A stretch of DNA of 64,000 nucleotides, from the NCBI GenBank assembly GCA_018398805.1, contig JAGFBZ010000172.1, forward strand, positions 1,178,001-1,242,000, read 5' to 3'. Source of the DNA: Hirundichthys speculiger (Eukaryota > Chordata > Actinopteri > Beloniformes > Exocoetidae). Position numbers and translations under genes: made by a program. The notes under the pieces are model-generated. The model was not told the DNA's origin and searched no databases. It worked only from the letters and a program-made list of their open reading frames with translations. Of the stretch, positions 24,995 through 50,767 are shown piece by piece. Positions within the stretch are counted from its first letter, which is position 1. The number at the start of each line of letters is the position of its first letter.

Positions 24995-27900
24995 GTTTTT
25001 TTTTATTACCGTTTTACCACAAAGTACAGATAAAAACATCCACAGCATATTCTCTCAACTTCATGTCCTAAACTGAAAGGGTTTGAAGAGGCAGTGATAC
25101 GAGACCAAATAAAGTTACAAGTTTCTGCGTGCTAGTAGAAGATCTACAGTCGGTAACCTCTACCAAGCTTGATGGCGTCTGCTGTTGTGTACTATGCTGT
25201 AGTGTGTAGTGCTTCATAACTGAGTGACACATTCATTCACAAGCGGGCCTAGAAATGAATGCTGATACAGTACAACATGGCTGTTTTGGGGTTTTCAGCT
25301 TTTCACTGTCTTTTTTTTTTTCCCCTCCTTTTTTTTTTTGTTCTTGTTTTTCAATGCAAGCCTGAGTCGATACAACACAATCCACACATATGAGCCAGAG
25401 GTACAGTATTTACACTTCAGGTTTCTATGAAGAGGAAGACATATTAGAAAGGAGAACAGATAATAAGTTTAGACTTTACTGGAAAAGAAACAGTCACAAC
25501 CAATAAGAACTACAATATGCAAGATCAAAATTACTGACACTTTGACTGGGGCCTCATTTTCTGTAACTTTAGTTGTATTTCCAGTTGCCATCAGAATAAA
25601 TATGCTACTGACTCTTGTATTTGTTTTAATCCAACTGTCGTGGACAGTAAATTTATAAAGTCCATAAATTCTTATCTGTTTTTAGTGATTGATGCCTCAC
25701 AGTCTTCTTTATTTTATTGCAACCATCAAACCAAAACAGCAGAGATTTAAACCCACATCTGAAAGACTGGTGTTCACTCCGTTGCTCCAAGCAGAACTTA
25801 TTTTATTGCGATTTGAACTCGTAAAACTCATCGCACTTCTGATTTTGGCTTCCAGAAGCAAAAAACGGCGCGTTGCTTCTCCACCAATCTTTGGTCAAAC
25901 AAAGGCAAACATAGCAGCTCTAGCTTTGCAAACTGTACTTTAAGCAATTGTTTCAGTACTTTCTGAGGGAGAGCATGTCCACATGGAAACCCCTGTGGAC
26001 CATTAGCCTCCAGCTGCTCAATTCTTTCTCAGCTTTAACAGCGCTGTCAGTGAGTTTCCTAAAGACTGAGCGGATGAAACATCACACACAACCAGACAAA
26101 TAAGTCAACGTCCACATAAGAGCCTGTGGGAATCCAGCAAAGCTACTTTGCTTTACGGATTGTGTGGAAGTTTTAGCACGAGTTCTGTTTGTTATCAAAG
26201 AAAGAAGTGTCAGCATGTAGTCTAAAACTTTTCCTCCTACACGTAGAGGTGACAGGATGCCTCTTCATCACTCTAAATATTACAGTTAAACGCAAACAGC
26301 TGCATACTTGAACTAAATAAAAAAAAAATAAATAAAAATAAACAGTAGAATGAGTGTCAGTCTCTTCAGTGCAGCCTGAATGTTGAATGTGGTCAAACAG
26401 GAGGTTGATGAAATCGTGCATGACCATTATTTCATATTTTCTTCAGTATAAAGGACTATATGATTCATGTTCTGGATGCTGAAGTAATGTCTGTCAGGTC
26501 TTCCTATTTTTGGCTGCTATTTCAACAATTACAAAAGGAATAATACTAAATGTAGTACAGATCAAACTGTAATTCTGGTTTTCATGCATTTTCAAGGAAA
26601 CTGATGTATTCTGGTGGGTTATCGACGTCGAGCATATCATAGTGGCCCACCAGTCTGAGATCTGTACCCTGTAACACCAACAAACTCAATTCAGGGCTGG
26701 TCACACACCATCCTTATTCTCTCCTGATGCTTCCTCTCACTGACAATAGTCAACTATCAGATGAAGGCAAAATGCCATAAAACCATGCAAAAAATAAAAA
26801 AAAACTAAATTATTTGCATCCAGCAAAATGAGCGTCCACATAGTTTACAGAACTCTGATTGGATATTAGATTAAGGGGCTAGGACGACCAGCACAATTCG
26901 TTTGACTTTTAAATCAGAAGTTGTCTGCTGTTCCTGTGCCTGAGGTAAAATAGAGCAATATTTAGTGCTGTTAGTAACACAACTGCACAGATGCAAAGCT
27001 CTACACAATGCGTCTCAGACATCATTTCATTTTCAAACAGTCTGTTAGTAAAGTAACAACAAGAACAATGACACGGCTAGACTTTTAGGGAGCAAAAGCC
27101 ACAGAAATCCTCGCCACTCTTCTAACAGCGGTACTGAGAAACAATGTGAGAAGAAAAGCTCCCGATGTCACGTTAATTGCAGTCACTTTCTGGCTTAAAC
27201 AGTATTTAACATGCTGCACAAACATCTGCCTCTAATATCAGAGTTACATTGAGATGTTGCACATCAATCGTGCTGCAAATCTCACCGAGGTGATTCAGAA
27301 GATGATAAACATGTGACTGAATGTATGGCTTGTAATTTAGACTCGCAAGCTGGATTTTTCATAGAAGTTGCATTTTTGACTTTGCAACGTTTCTGAAAGT
27401 AGCAACCAACAGGAAAAGACATATTTACTCCCCAAGGAGCTGCTTGCACACAACCAAAAAAAAAAAAACAAAAAAACCAAAAAAAAACCCTACAACATAA
27501 ACCTCTTATACAGAACATTATACTTTTTAAAATACTTATTTCTGGAAGTGCATACTTGTAGATTTTATTTATATATTTAGTATATATATGTATAGCACAA
27601 CATTTATATGTACAATTGAAATAAATATAATTCAATAAAATTTGTCGATTCATTTTTTTGCTCTTTTTCCACCATCTCTAGCTTGTTTATATTTTCCCAT
27701 CCAGTGTTTTAGTAAATAAAAAGAAAAAAAAGGCAGAAGAATACAAAATATAGGTTTGCTGAAGAAATGTAAAAACAGAAGGAAGGCCAAATACAAATAC
27801 TCAGATGAACAATGAAAAACCTGCGATACTTTGCCGAAGCCTGCAGTATTCATGTTTAGATATGTGAGACAACAAAGAGAAACGTATATGACATGACATG

Positions 27901-28419
27901 TAACACACTGATAGCAGATCGTTGCGCCTCCATAACTCCACTGTGGCCTTCTCGGTCACCAAATCCAAGGCTGGCGTCTTTTCAAGACATTTAACTGACA
28001 TGAAACAAAGTACTGTAAACTTCGGAAGGATTTAAATGGCACTCTGAGGATATAAGCCGTCAAATCCTTCTTGTAAAACCACACTGAGTAACAGGAAAAC
28101 CATCAAAGACCAGGGATACAAAGAGTCTGAAATGCTCTGCTTTGACTGAAATCGCTCTGGCATCAGATCAATACCGACACTGATACACCCAACGCCATTT
28201 AGCTCCTTTAAGAGGAGAAACAAGAAGCAAACTCTCAGAGCTTTTCAGATACTTTTCAGCCTGGCTGTTGTGATTTTCAGCCAAGGAACCAATGGGAAGA
28301 AGCCAGAAAGGGAGTGAAAAAGGTGATGAAGAAAGGACCTGAGGATCTGGGGTAGAGCTGAAGGAGGACAAGGATAAAGACAGGAAAAAAAAAAAAAAGA
28401 TTCAGGATATGAGTCAGCT
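24995..28419 (-). other. rab3a: Probable rab3a 3'UTR and downstream sequence
   Basis: No open frame of interest. Minus-strand AATAAA signals lie near 27566 and near 25002-25007, so a 3'UTR of roughly 0.9 or 3.4 kb is possible. Long 3'UTRs are common for neuronal genes. The end cannot be fixed without transcript data. Confidence 0.35.
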
Positions 28420-40552
<12,133 letters not shown>

Positions 40553-40629
40553 CTATTGTACATCAAGAGAAGAGAGGAACTTTAAATCAACAAAGTTACT
40601 ATGTAGTAATACTTTTCAATAGTATAAGT

Positions 40630-40656
40630 CAGTGGTTCTCAACCTTTTTGGGGTCA
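40630..40656 (+). repeat. Single hAT-type terminal inverted repeat
   Basis: CAGTGGTTCTCAACCTTTTT followed by GGGGTCA is a well-known hAT (Charlie/MER5-like) end. I did not find its reverse-complement partner in the next 2 kb, so this is probably a truncated copy just upstream of rab3a coding exon 1. Confidence 0.55.
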
Positions 40657-43059
40657 CCACGGTTCTGTCAGCATAAACTTAAGCCCAAGTTATGTGATCA
40701 GAGGTGGTATCACACCATTTTCTCACCCCAGCTTGAACTTCAAAATGGGAAAAACATTTTACATCCATGTGAACAACAGGAAAGTCTAGACTGAAGTTGC
40801 TCTGATAAGTTGTTTGAAATTTTTCAAGCATAAAAGTTTTATACCGATGTTACTAATTCATGTTCAAAACGCACACATTTATAAGGGCTTAGAAAAAAGA
40901 TGAGATTCTTGTTTCATGTATAAGACTCAGCATAAGAGATGACAGTGATTAACTAGCTGGGCTTGATGCACATTTGCTTTCTGGATATTAATCAAAGCAG
41001 CGCACACCACAGTCGGGGAAAAAAGAACAAACCCGCCTGAGTTTCCTCATCAGCAAAATGTTGGAAGCAATCAGTCACAATCTTGGAGGAATAAGTCTGA
41101 GCAACAATTAAACATCACGTACTGTATGTTAGTTGTGGAGTTTGAAACTAACTTGCAGATGTGATATGATGTGGTATCAGATATGTGCTTATACCATTAC
41201 TTACCATCTTAAGTGTCTGACTGTAGCTAACTGTGATTGGTCTAAGATTATAATATCCAAATGTTGTTTCAAATGTCACTTTGCTTTTTAGTTTGGCCAA
41301 CCGCCCACTCACTGTGTAAAAATTCCCTCTTGGGAAATTATATCCAAGAGGGAAAGAATTAGGATTGCGGGCCAGGCTATCTGCTGTTTGGATGAGCAAC
41401 AAAAATATGATATTAACAAATGTTGCTTCCTTGCTTCCTTCGTGGCACAAGTCTCAAAATTCCAGTTTAATTACAGCCCATTAAAGGTCCAACCTGGCAA
41501 CCATCCCAACAACAATATCACTGAAGAACTGCCTATGTAACTGCTGTAACTTCATCAGCCTACACACTCAAACAAAATGTTAATCACTGTATTTGCTGTT
41601 GCATTACAGAATACTATTGTCTGCTGTCTGCCTTTACTTTCAATTCAACTCAAAATCAATGTATTTTTTTCAATTTTTTTAAAAGGAGCAGAAGCATGCC
41701 ACTTGTATTTCCTTAAGTGAAGTACAAATAGATGGAATAATGAAATGTCCATGGAGCAGGTCTGGCAGATAAACTGGAGCGATCAAAGCTTATCTTTCTT
41801 ATCTGTTAAGACAGATAAGCTTATCTATTTAAGCCCTATTTCCTTCTCTTTAAGCATCTATTAGCTTATCTATTCAAGCACTTACAAACTAGCAACATAG
41901 GTTTAGATTTAATCCTGCACTGAACAGACAGCCAATGGAGGTATGCCAGAGGAAGGGAATTATGCTCAGATTTCTGCAAACACATCAGTTGTCTGACTGG
42001 AGAATTTTAAAGAAGTTGCAGCAGAGATACCAGTGCCTGGAAAATTCCAACAAGCAATAGCCCAGGCTTAAAAAAATATGTTAAAAAATGATTTCACTCT
42101 TTGTTGTACACAGATAACAGATTTTCAGATCTAATTATAAGAAGAAGAAAAAGAAGAAATAAATTATAAAGGTTCTTTATAATATGATGCCATAGTGACT
42201 GATCAGTCATCCTTATTCCTTTCCTCTTCTATACCAAGTCTCGTTCCTCTGAATTTAACTTTGATTTCCAGGAGGCAGTACCAACCGCTGCAGAAGAAAC
42301 CGCCTCTGGATGCCACTGGACAGAAATACAGCCAATGAGAGGAAACAAAGCATGTGACGTTGGCAGAGCGACAACCACACTGGCATCAACAAAAGACATC
42401 CAAAATTGCATGTTGTTGGTTTCACAGTAAAAAATTATGATTCAAAGTGTAATTAGAAACTCTGCAGCCATCTTGGTTGGTCTGAATAGCTCCTGACAGA
42501 AACCCTGCCCTGTTGCAACTGGTTCGGTACATTCTGTACCACTCAAAATGGATGTGAATGGAAGGGTTAGACCCATTTTGTGAATTTTTGTGAACTGAAT
42601 GAGTATGGGTGGCCAGTCTAGTACCATAGATCCAAGATGAGTGGAAATATTTTTGGTGGATGGAGTGACAAACTAAGATCTGAATTGTTTTATTTTTAAT
42701 GAGGTAGGAAAAAAAAAGCACAAACCAAACAAACAACACCCAGGTGTAACTTAACTCTTATTTGTAGTACATAGAAGTCTCATTGTGCACAAAACTACCA
42801 AAAAATATTACCTCATGACAGAAACCATGTGTGATACTATACCGCAAACCTCATCAAACTACAACCAGTCACCCACACCCTCATCCAGTCTGGTAATACC
42901 AGTTTCCGCCATGTGTGGCAGTAGTGAGCAACATAGTGGCCTCAGTCCGACATGATGACACAAAGAAATAATTGCACGATTTGTGGGTGTACTCGAACTT
43001 GTCACCAGTCATGTAGGTACTCCCCACAAGTTAGCATTTTAGGATCAACGAACAGAAAC

Positions 43060-44035
43060 AGCAAAGATGGCTGACACTTTCAGGAAGAGAACTTTACCAC
43101 CACTACAACGACCTGCTACAGAGAAAAAGTTACAGAGAAAAAGCCTAATTCGGAAGCACAAAAAAAGGGAAGCTAAAACTAGGGCTAAAACCATAATGAA
43201 TATCAGCAGTGCTTTCCCCCATTGGAGTCAGCTAATGGACAGCAACGAAATGAAGTCTGATGTTTCTTTTAGATTGGTAAGTAAACCGCTACCGATATTT
43301 GTTTTGCTAAACATTTTTGATGGTAGAGTAAGTCAAGTTACTTATCTATTTGTCAGATCTGCCAGAGTAGCAAAAATAACAAAAGCTACGTCGAGCCATG
43401 TCAGCGACAGCCATGTTAGCGCCCTTTATTTTGCTCAAATGCGTTCTACCAAACTGATGCTAAAATGTATCCATAGCTAATAATCCAAGCATTGCTTCAA
43501 CGATAATGAAATGGATTTCTAGAGCTACACGAAAAACAAATATGACAACAACAACAAGAAAAAAACATGTTTAATTGTAGTGAATGTTGAGAAACTTAGT
43601 TGTGACTGACTGACGATATTTGATTGCTAGGAGGTCTAGCCAGCGGTGAGATCCAACCAGGCTAACATGCAAACTGAAATTAACATCAGGCGGATGCCAA
43701 ACATGACATTATAGAACTATCATGTCTCTACTTTGGCTTTTTAATTGTGTTTTTCGTGTTCCCGTGGAGATGTGACAAGTTTAGCATTTTGACTTCCGCT
43801 AACTAACTACTGTTTTGGCGACGTAGAGTAAGCTCATGGCCAGGTAGCTTATGTAGAGGCGACCAGCTGGCCGGATGGGTTGTGAGACTGATGGGAGGAG
43901 GAACTGTGTGTTTTCTCGTTTTTTACGCGAAGGTAGACTAACTCGCTTTGCGCAGCTATACTGCCCTCATTCTGACTGGAGTGCAGAACTTGAGTTGAAT
44001 TTTTGGCTTCACATTACACATTGCTCCTTTAAATC
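43060..44035 (+). repeat. Transposon-derived repeat with a short coding remnant
   Basis: It opens with a 137-codon frame reading MADTFRKRTLPPLQRPATEK, then a basic stretch (LIRKHKKREAKTRAKT) and SSAFPHWSQLMDSNEMKSD. After GATTG a GTAAGT-like donor follows (43278). The AFPHWSQL...KSD pattern resembles a short N-terminal module repeated in fish transposon-derived proteins. The rest to 44035 is noncoding and ends ACACATTGCTCCTTTAAA, a repeat-like end. The family is not assigned, and a real host 5' exon is not excluded. Confidence 0.4.
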
Positions 44036-45555
44036 TACCAGCTGCTGGTATGTGACCACCTAAAAAGATTCGAGGCGGAAAGACCTTGTTGACTCTTGAG
44101 AATACAATGACCTGAGTCCACAGGACACGCTGAGCCCCTCTACCCGCCTCTATATTTAGACTGTTATCTCAGCTCGGCTGCACTGGAATACTAAAACTCT
44201 CAGAGAACAGAGCACGAGAAAAACAAATGCACCCTCCTCTGAGCCCCGAACTATCAGCTTACATGAAGGAACAGAGAGATGCTTGTTAAAAATTGAAGAA
44301 AACCCGACCCTTCAGAAACACATTAATGGTTTCTAATTTAGAAGGAGCTGAGCAACTGGTGCAAGGTGTGATAAGAGCAACTAAAGCCAATCTAATGGTT
44401 GTGAGTTTCACAGAAAACAGAAGCTGTATAACCTTATTTTGCATAATAGGATATTTTGTTTTTCTCAGTGCCTCAACTGATAAAATTTTATATGGAGCAG
44501 ATACCTGGTTGTCCATTTTTATTTGCTTGATGATGTCTTCTGCTGTGCCTCTGACAGTAATTCCTTACAAACCTGCAGGCTGGAGCTCGTGCCAACACTT
44601 GTGCAGTGATTCTCATTGTTTGGATGTTGAAGAAAATACAAACTAAAAACCATGCAGACAACAGATTTCTTTTGTATTTAATTAGAGGATGTTATGGTCT
44701 CTTGATCACTGCGCATGTCTGATGGGTTCTTCTGCCACTATAATCTGTTCCCACTGCACCTCTTTATATGGAAAGCAAAAATGCATGTAACAAAAAATAT
44801 TTGAAAAAAATACTTATGTGATCTGTATAATGATGAGAATATTTTACATTAAATTTCACAGAACGGATGCAAAATGTTAAAAAATATTCAAGTAAACTTC
44901 AGGTCCTTGACTTTTACCAAACTGAGAATGTGACATTGGGATTTTTTGACTCAAAAAAAAAGAAAAAAACAAAACAAAACAAAACAAAAACAACTGCAAG
45001 TGATACTACATTTGATTACATCCAAACACCCAACAGTCAGTTTGGGTGTTCAGTTTCATCTTTGGCCAGCTTTATTAGAAGTGCCTGTACTTGTGTTACT
45101 GCTGCAGCAAAGTGTCCACTCAGCTCTGCAGATATTCTGCCCATTTACTCTTTATTGACTAAACTCTTTAAGCTGAGTTTGCAGTGTTTCATTTCAACCA
45201 CATTTAGACACTTAGGGCAAATAGAAGATATTATAATATAAAGAAGATATATATATATAAAGATATTAAATCACCTCAGGTAGTGTAAAAACCAAACGCT
45301 TTTTCAACATTTCTACTTCTTTCATCTAAAAGCTGAAACTTTCAGCTTCTCGTCTCCTTGTATGTCCACCCCAGAGTAGACCACCATTTCAGGAATGTAT
45401 TGGGCAGCATCTACTGAACAAAAGAACGAGACCACATGCAAACAACATGACCTTTGACCTAAGGGCATACTGACCTGCCCTTAAGGACGAGGAGATCAGT
45501 CATCTGGAAAGAGCTCAGAGTAGAAACATGGCTCCTTCACATGGAAATGAGCATG

Positions 45556-45789
45556 TCTAGTTGGTCTGAGCATCTTGTTAAGATCACTTCCAGGTGTCTC
45601 CCAAGGGAGGTGTTTCGAGCATGTAACACCAGGAGGAAGCCTCGAGGGCAGACCCAGAACCAGCTGGAGAGATTGTATCTCTCGATTGGCCTGAAAAATG
45701 CCCCAACATCCTCAGAAGAGCTGGAGGATGTGGCTGGTCAGAGGGAGGTCCATCAGAAAATGAGAAGAATTCTCCACCTCTCTTACTGA
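45556..45789 (+). pseudogene. LINE ORF2 C-terminal fragment
   Basis: It reads SRCLPREVFRACNTRRKPRG, then LERLYLSIGLKNAP ... SSEELEDVAGQREVHQKMRRIL. The PREVFRACxTRRKPRG ... EELEDVAGxREVW-like pattern is the C-terminal end of a LINE polyprotein common in fish. Flanks do not extend it. Confidence 0.65.
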
Positions 45790-47214
45790 TGTGATCTTTG
45801 TCGTCTTTGTGGTATTTATTGAGCTTGCTAAGGACCAAATGAAATATAAGCGCGTGATGGTTATCAAAAGCAGAGATCAGAGGGGTTAAAAATGATCAAC
45901 CACTGCTGGAAGTCTGGATATCACCAAGCACCATCTCAGGCTCCTGTCTGGCTTTAAGAAGAAGGTGTTCAGCATTCTGCCTGTGACGCCATTGTGAGAT
46001 GACTGCAGCCTTTCTACTGCATCTCTGGGATTAGTTGAGAAGAAGAAAGCTCCTTTAACCTTCACTAAACTCTTATTTAATACAAACTCTTTCAGAATGA
46101 AGCCTCTCCTGCTTAATCTGAAAGCAATTAACGGATTCTCATTATGGTAATGTCTTCCAGTCTGCAGAATAGCACTGCTTTCATTTAGCTTGGATAATAA
46201 ACTGCCAAAAAGTCTGGTGAGTCTTTGGTATTTAAAAAAAAAAAAAATTGTATAGCGTATGTTAATTTGTCACAAAGATAATCTGTGTCTTAAATGTTAA
46301 ATCGAGTCAAGTAGTCAAATGCGGAGTTTCTGCAGATATGTTTGGTCAAAAAACACACAAACAGGTAGTTTTGTGTGAGCTTAGTTTTCACATGTCTGTC
46401 CAATAGTCTCAGATTTTCCCTTTCTTTGCATTGCTGGAATATCGCTGTAAAGTTTCTGAGGCAGGACATGTCTCCTCTGCTCTTTTGCTTTGCCTATGCA
46501 CACATGATAGTGACACCCATTAAAATAAAGTGAGTAACCAAGTTTCTGCAGCAATTTTGCTGACAATACAGAGTGGCGAAAAGTTTAAAGTATCTTTATA
46601 TCCTATTGATCCTGCAGACGTATCTAAAGGTGTGCAAAATGACGGGGTTGTCATCGTGGTATTCTTCTTCTCAAAATTCTCCACATTGTCAATGGGGGGT
46701 CAGTTCAATGCTGCAGCAGGCGAGCTGCACCATCCCGCTCCTCAAACGTGCACTTGTAATGTGTCCAGAATGGTTTGCATTGTATTGCTGAAAGCTGAAT
46801 GGTAAAAATGTTGTCTTGTCATGGGCAAATCACAATGTTCTTTTCCACATTGATGCTGCCTTTCTAAAAGTTTACATTCCCAGTTTTAATAGCACTGACG
46901 CAACCCTATACCCTCACAGACCATTATAATAAATAAAGAATAAACCCAAACACTTCACACAAGACAGAGAATCCAGAAGCAGTCAAAAAAAAAAAAGCGC
47001 AGGCGAATCCACATAGTGAACCGGACAGCATAGAAGTGATGTAGACAGAAAGGTTTGAAAAATCAGGTTTTGTCAAGGACAAAGTAAAGGGGGGGTATAC
47101 AATATCAGGAAGTAATCACAAGAGGCGTGATCGGGAGTAACTGACACCCAGGATGAAAAAAGAGCAGGGAACAAACATCAACTAAATGCATAAAGACAAA
47201 AGGAGGAGATATGA

Positions 47215-47460
47215 CTGAAATATGAAACATGGACATTCAAGACCAGGTCTCCCAAAAGAAGACCTGGAACAGTGACTCATCTGACCACACCACACATTTG
47301 GACCCTGTGATGGACCGTTCCAAACGACACCGAGCCCAGACAAGCTGACACCACCTCTGGACGAGGTTAAAATAAGGCTTCTTTTACACTGCGTTGTAAT
47401 GCTGAGGTTTCTCACAGTGATCCCTGGTCCATAAATGATCATTCTTGGAGCAGAGTCTGT
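47215..47460. repeat. Possible DNA transposon remnant
   Basis: AAGACCTGGAACAGTGACTC and CATCTGACCACACCACAC resemble a stretch seen in many fish transposon fragments. No coding frame and no terminal repeats are visible. Confidence 0.3.
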
Positions 47461-48254
47461 GGTAATGTAGCATCACTGGTATCCAGTTTAGGCTTATCCC
47501 TGTTTTAGTTTATCCCTTCCAGTCTTTTTTTGAGAAACATCTCCTTTTTATCCAATAAAGTCTTATACAATAAAGAATTTTCCACACTGTGCAGCTGTTT
47601 CTGATATGAACAAGTTATACATGATGCTATTTTTTTTTCTGAAGGAGTCTAAAAAAATGAGCCTGCACCAGAAATGAAACAACAACAACAGTAAGGGAAG
47701 AAATTAGATCAACAATGACCAGTTTTAACTTGAGGTTTCCTGTAATATGTTTCCTAATGGTTCAATGCTGAGAAAAAAAAAACTGTAAAATGAAGGAAAG
47801 AGTCATAATTAACAGTGATAAGAAATGTTCCATCACACTGAGAAGAAAACTGAGACAAGACTGAACACCAGGAGGGATGTTAAACTGGGACGGACACGAA
47901 ATGTCACATGGACACTGACAGAAGCTGTTAGATGGAAAATAAAGAGGAAGGCAGTGAGGATGAAAGAGGAGGAAATTTGTTTTCCTTTCTATTTAAATCA
48001 GACCTTAAGCAAAATTATGCTAAAATGAGTAACCTTTGTTCATGCTGTGCCTTTTTGTTCTTGCAGGAGGTAGGGTTGCTGAAACAGTGAAGGTCATTAC
48101 ATGCATTTTTTATTTGCTAGAAATTAGGACAAGTCACGAACAAAAATAAAAAAAATATAGAGAAACCTAGTTATGACAGTTGAGAAAACACTAAGATTTT
48201 CCTGAAAAAATAAGGAGTGGAGATGATTTTTTAAATTTGTATGATTATATAAAC

Positions 48255-48400
48255 CAGTCTGTGATGGACTGGTGAGCTGTCCAGGGTGGACCCCTGCCTT
48301 TAACCAGCAGAGAGCTGGGATAGACTCCAGTAGATCCCAGTGACGCTAGATAGGACTAAATGAGTATGGATAATGGCTGGATGGCTGGATGGATGGATAT
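48255..48400 (+). repeat. Retroelement tail with TGGA repeats
   Basis: TGTGATGGACTGGTGAGCTG, TCCAGGGTGGACCCCTGCCT, GAGAGCTGGGATAGACTCCAG and a run of TGGA/TGGC units at 48377-48399. This is the best-preserved of three copies in the window. Confidence 0.75.
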
Positions 48401-49379
48401 AAACCAGTAAAATTAGAAAATGTTGCTGATCTTTACTGTAGCTACCAGATTTTTTTTCTCGCCCCTTGTGCTATCCCCTCTAACCAGAGCAAGTTTTTTT
48501 TTCTTTTTTTTTTGCATCCTAATCCAATCATGACTAAGAGTTGTGGTTTCACAACAGGACAATGACATCATCAAGCGCTCCTCTAAACCTGCCACCTAAA
48601 GGAGATTGATGTTCTGCAGGAGCTGGACTGATCCAGAGTTAAGTGCTGCGCTCATTTCACCAGCGTGGGCCCACTGTCTTCAGACACACATCGAATCCAG
48701 AGCTGGTCCCGGATCACCCGAACACATTCTTGTTATAAAGCAGTTACCGAGATGAATTAATAGTGGTGTCTTCATCACAGTCTGCTCTGCAGGCTAAAAC
48801 TGTTGCACTGGAGTATAATGCAAAACACGTTTTCCTCTTCCTCTGGCAGTTTCAGGGTTTTAAAAAGGGAAAGAATTAAATCTAGGAATGAATCATGCTG
48901 CTTGAACACCGAGGGCTAGAAAGTTCTTGAATTAATTAAAAGCAACCACATGCAAATCAAAAGATTTAATTTTTTTAAATATGCTTTTCTTGTTTTAAAT
49001 CATGACTGCTTATGCATGAAGCTTAATGAAATGATTGTAATACAGTGTAATATGTCGTGCTGTTGTTCATCTGAGGCAATCTCCAATTAACATTAACATC
49101 TGGTCAGGACTAAATGATTTTTATTACGTCTTGATGCATACAATTTTAGAACCGAAAGAGGCGTGTGCTAAAACAATAAAGACATTTTGGGGGAAGGGGC
49201 TGTGAAAGAAGGTGTACTTCCTTTTTCACACTACTGTGAGAGCTATTTTTAAGACTCTACAGGTGTCAGGCAGCATGTTGGATGGTGAGGTTTTAGACAG
49301 TACATTTAGAAAAGAGCTACACGAGTGTGGCTTGTTTGGAAAGTTTGCCTGCAGAGCACCTGTTTGCTCTTAAAAGAAC

Positions 49380-49920
49380 ATGGCTGCACGTCTTAGGTTC
49401 ACCCAGTTGCAAGTAAACAAACCACAAGTCATCTGGAACAACGTCTTTTTAACAGACGAGACCAATGTGTAGATGTCTGGACATAATGTACAGCGCCACG
49501 TTCGACATACAGTAAAACAAACAAACTGTCTTACCAGCCGTCAAGCACGATGGTGGAGGGGTGATGATCTGGGCACCTTAGAGTGATTAAGTCAACCATG
49601 AAATCTTTTGTTCACCAGAGTCACTGTGTGAGGCCGTCAGTCGAGCAGACAAAGCTTGGTATGCTTGGATTGTGCATGGGGACAGTGATCCCAAACACAC
49701 CAGCAAAAAACACAACAGAATAAATAGGGAGGAAAAAAAGGGTGTCGCAAAGTCCAAACCTCAACCTGGTTGAGATGTTGTGGCGAAACTTTAAGAGAGT
49801 TGTGCAAATGTCTAGAAACCTCAATAATCTCCTTGCAAAGAAGAGGGAGCTTGGGTTGAGAATGGGGACGTGGCACGAGTCCCTCATTGTTTTTAGTATT
49901 ACGGGGCCCAAAATGGAAAC
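49380..49920 (+). pseudogene. Decayed Tc1-like transposase
   Basis: Plus-strand pieces include VIWNNVFLTDETNV-stop, MSGHNVQRHV, a KHGGGG-like block (ARWWRGDDLG, frame-shifted), GDSDPKHTSKKHN and SQSPNLNLVEMLWRNFKRVVQ. These are the DDE catalytic blocks of a Tc1/mariner transposase: DETN for the first Asp, DSDPKHTS for the second, and NLVEML near the final acid. Stops and shifts make it inactive. Inverted terminal repeats were not found. Confidence 0.85.
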
Positions 49921-50757
49921 TTAACTGGACTAAATGTATGGAGTCCATGAGGGATACTAAATGATGTACTAAAAAAGGGACAAATTATTGGGTCCCGTAT
50001 AGCTTCAGTAACATATGGCCCACATTGGAAAATGAACCAGTTGGACAACCTAAAACCCAGAAGATCCTACTGAGAGTCCATATGGGCAAACACAGGTAGG
50101 CTCACTATGGACTTCTGCAGACATATTTCAGCTCATATGGAGTCCATTTATAAATGCTGGCTGAACCTTTGAGGACTCACATATTTTCTTCTATTTGACT
50201 TAATGTACCTCAGTTTAAACTTTACCATATGTAGATATTGCAGCAAAACGATTTCCATCCTCAACAGCTTCTGCCTGCTGATGTGTACTCCGGCCGAGTA
50301 AAGATTGTAAAATGCAGATTAATGAGAAGGTTATTACTATTGTTTAAAGGTAAAGTCGCCATGACCCATCGATAATCTGCTCCCATTTGCATCCATCCGG
50401 GCAGCCCGCTCCGCTGCTCGGTTTCAGTGAATGCCAAAATGTTAAAGTGGGACAATAAAAGTGGATCACATTGTCTCTAGCTTACTGCTAAAACCCTTCT
50501 GAGTTAAAAATAAATTTAATGCGATGTTAATTTTTCTCAGCTGAATGCTCAGACGCTACCCCGACAAATCAATTTCTAATATGCCACAAACCAGCGCTTT
50601 GAGTGACACAACAACTGATGATGGATAAAACCAGACAGCTGCAGCGTTACTCAGCTGCTGCCCTGATCCACGGTTGCCTGAGATGGCATTTTCCCCCCTC
50701 CAATCACGTGCCTCTTTCTTTCAGAAAGCGTGGGGATGCAGATGAGAGGAAGGGAAG

Positions 50758-50767
50758 CTAAAAATAG
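50758..50767. promoter_or_regulatory. MEF2-like site
   Basis: CTAAAAATAG fits YTA(A/T)4TAR exactly. It lies in a moderately G+C-rich stretch (50640-50880) next to a run of 14 C. It could belong to a distal rab3a control element, but this is only a motif. Confidence 0.25.

Noticed and set aside
41323..41354. 11-bp inverted repeat TTCCCTCTTGG / CCAAGAGGGAA
   Set aside because: A real pairing, but short and isolated; likely chance or a transposon scar.
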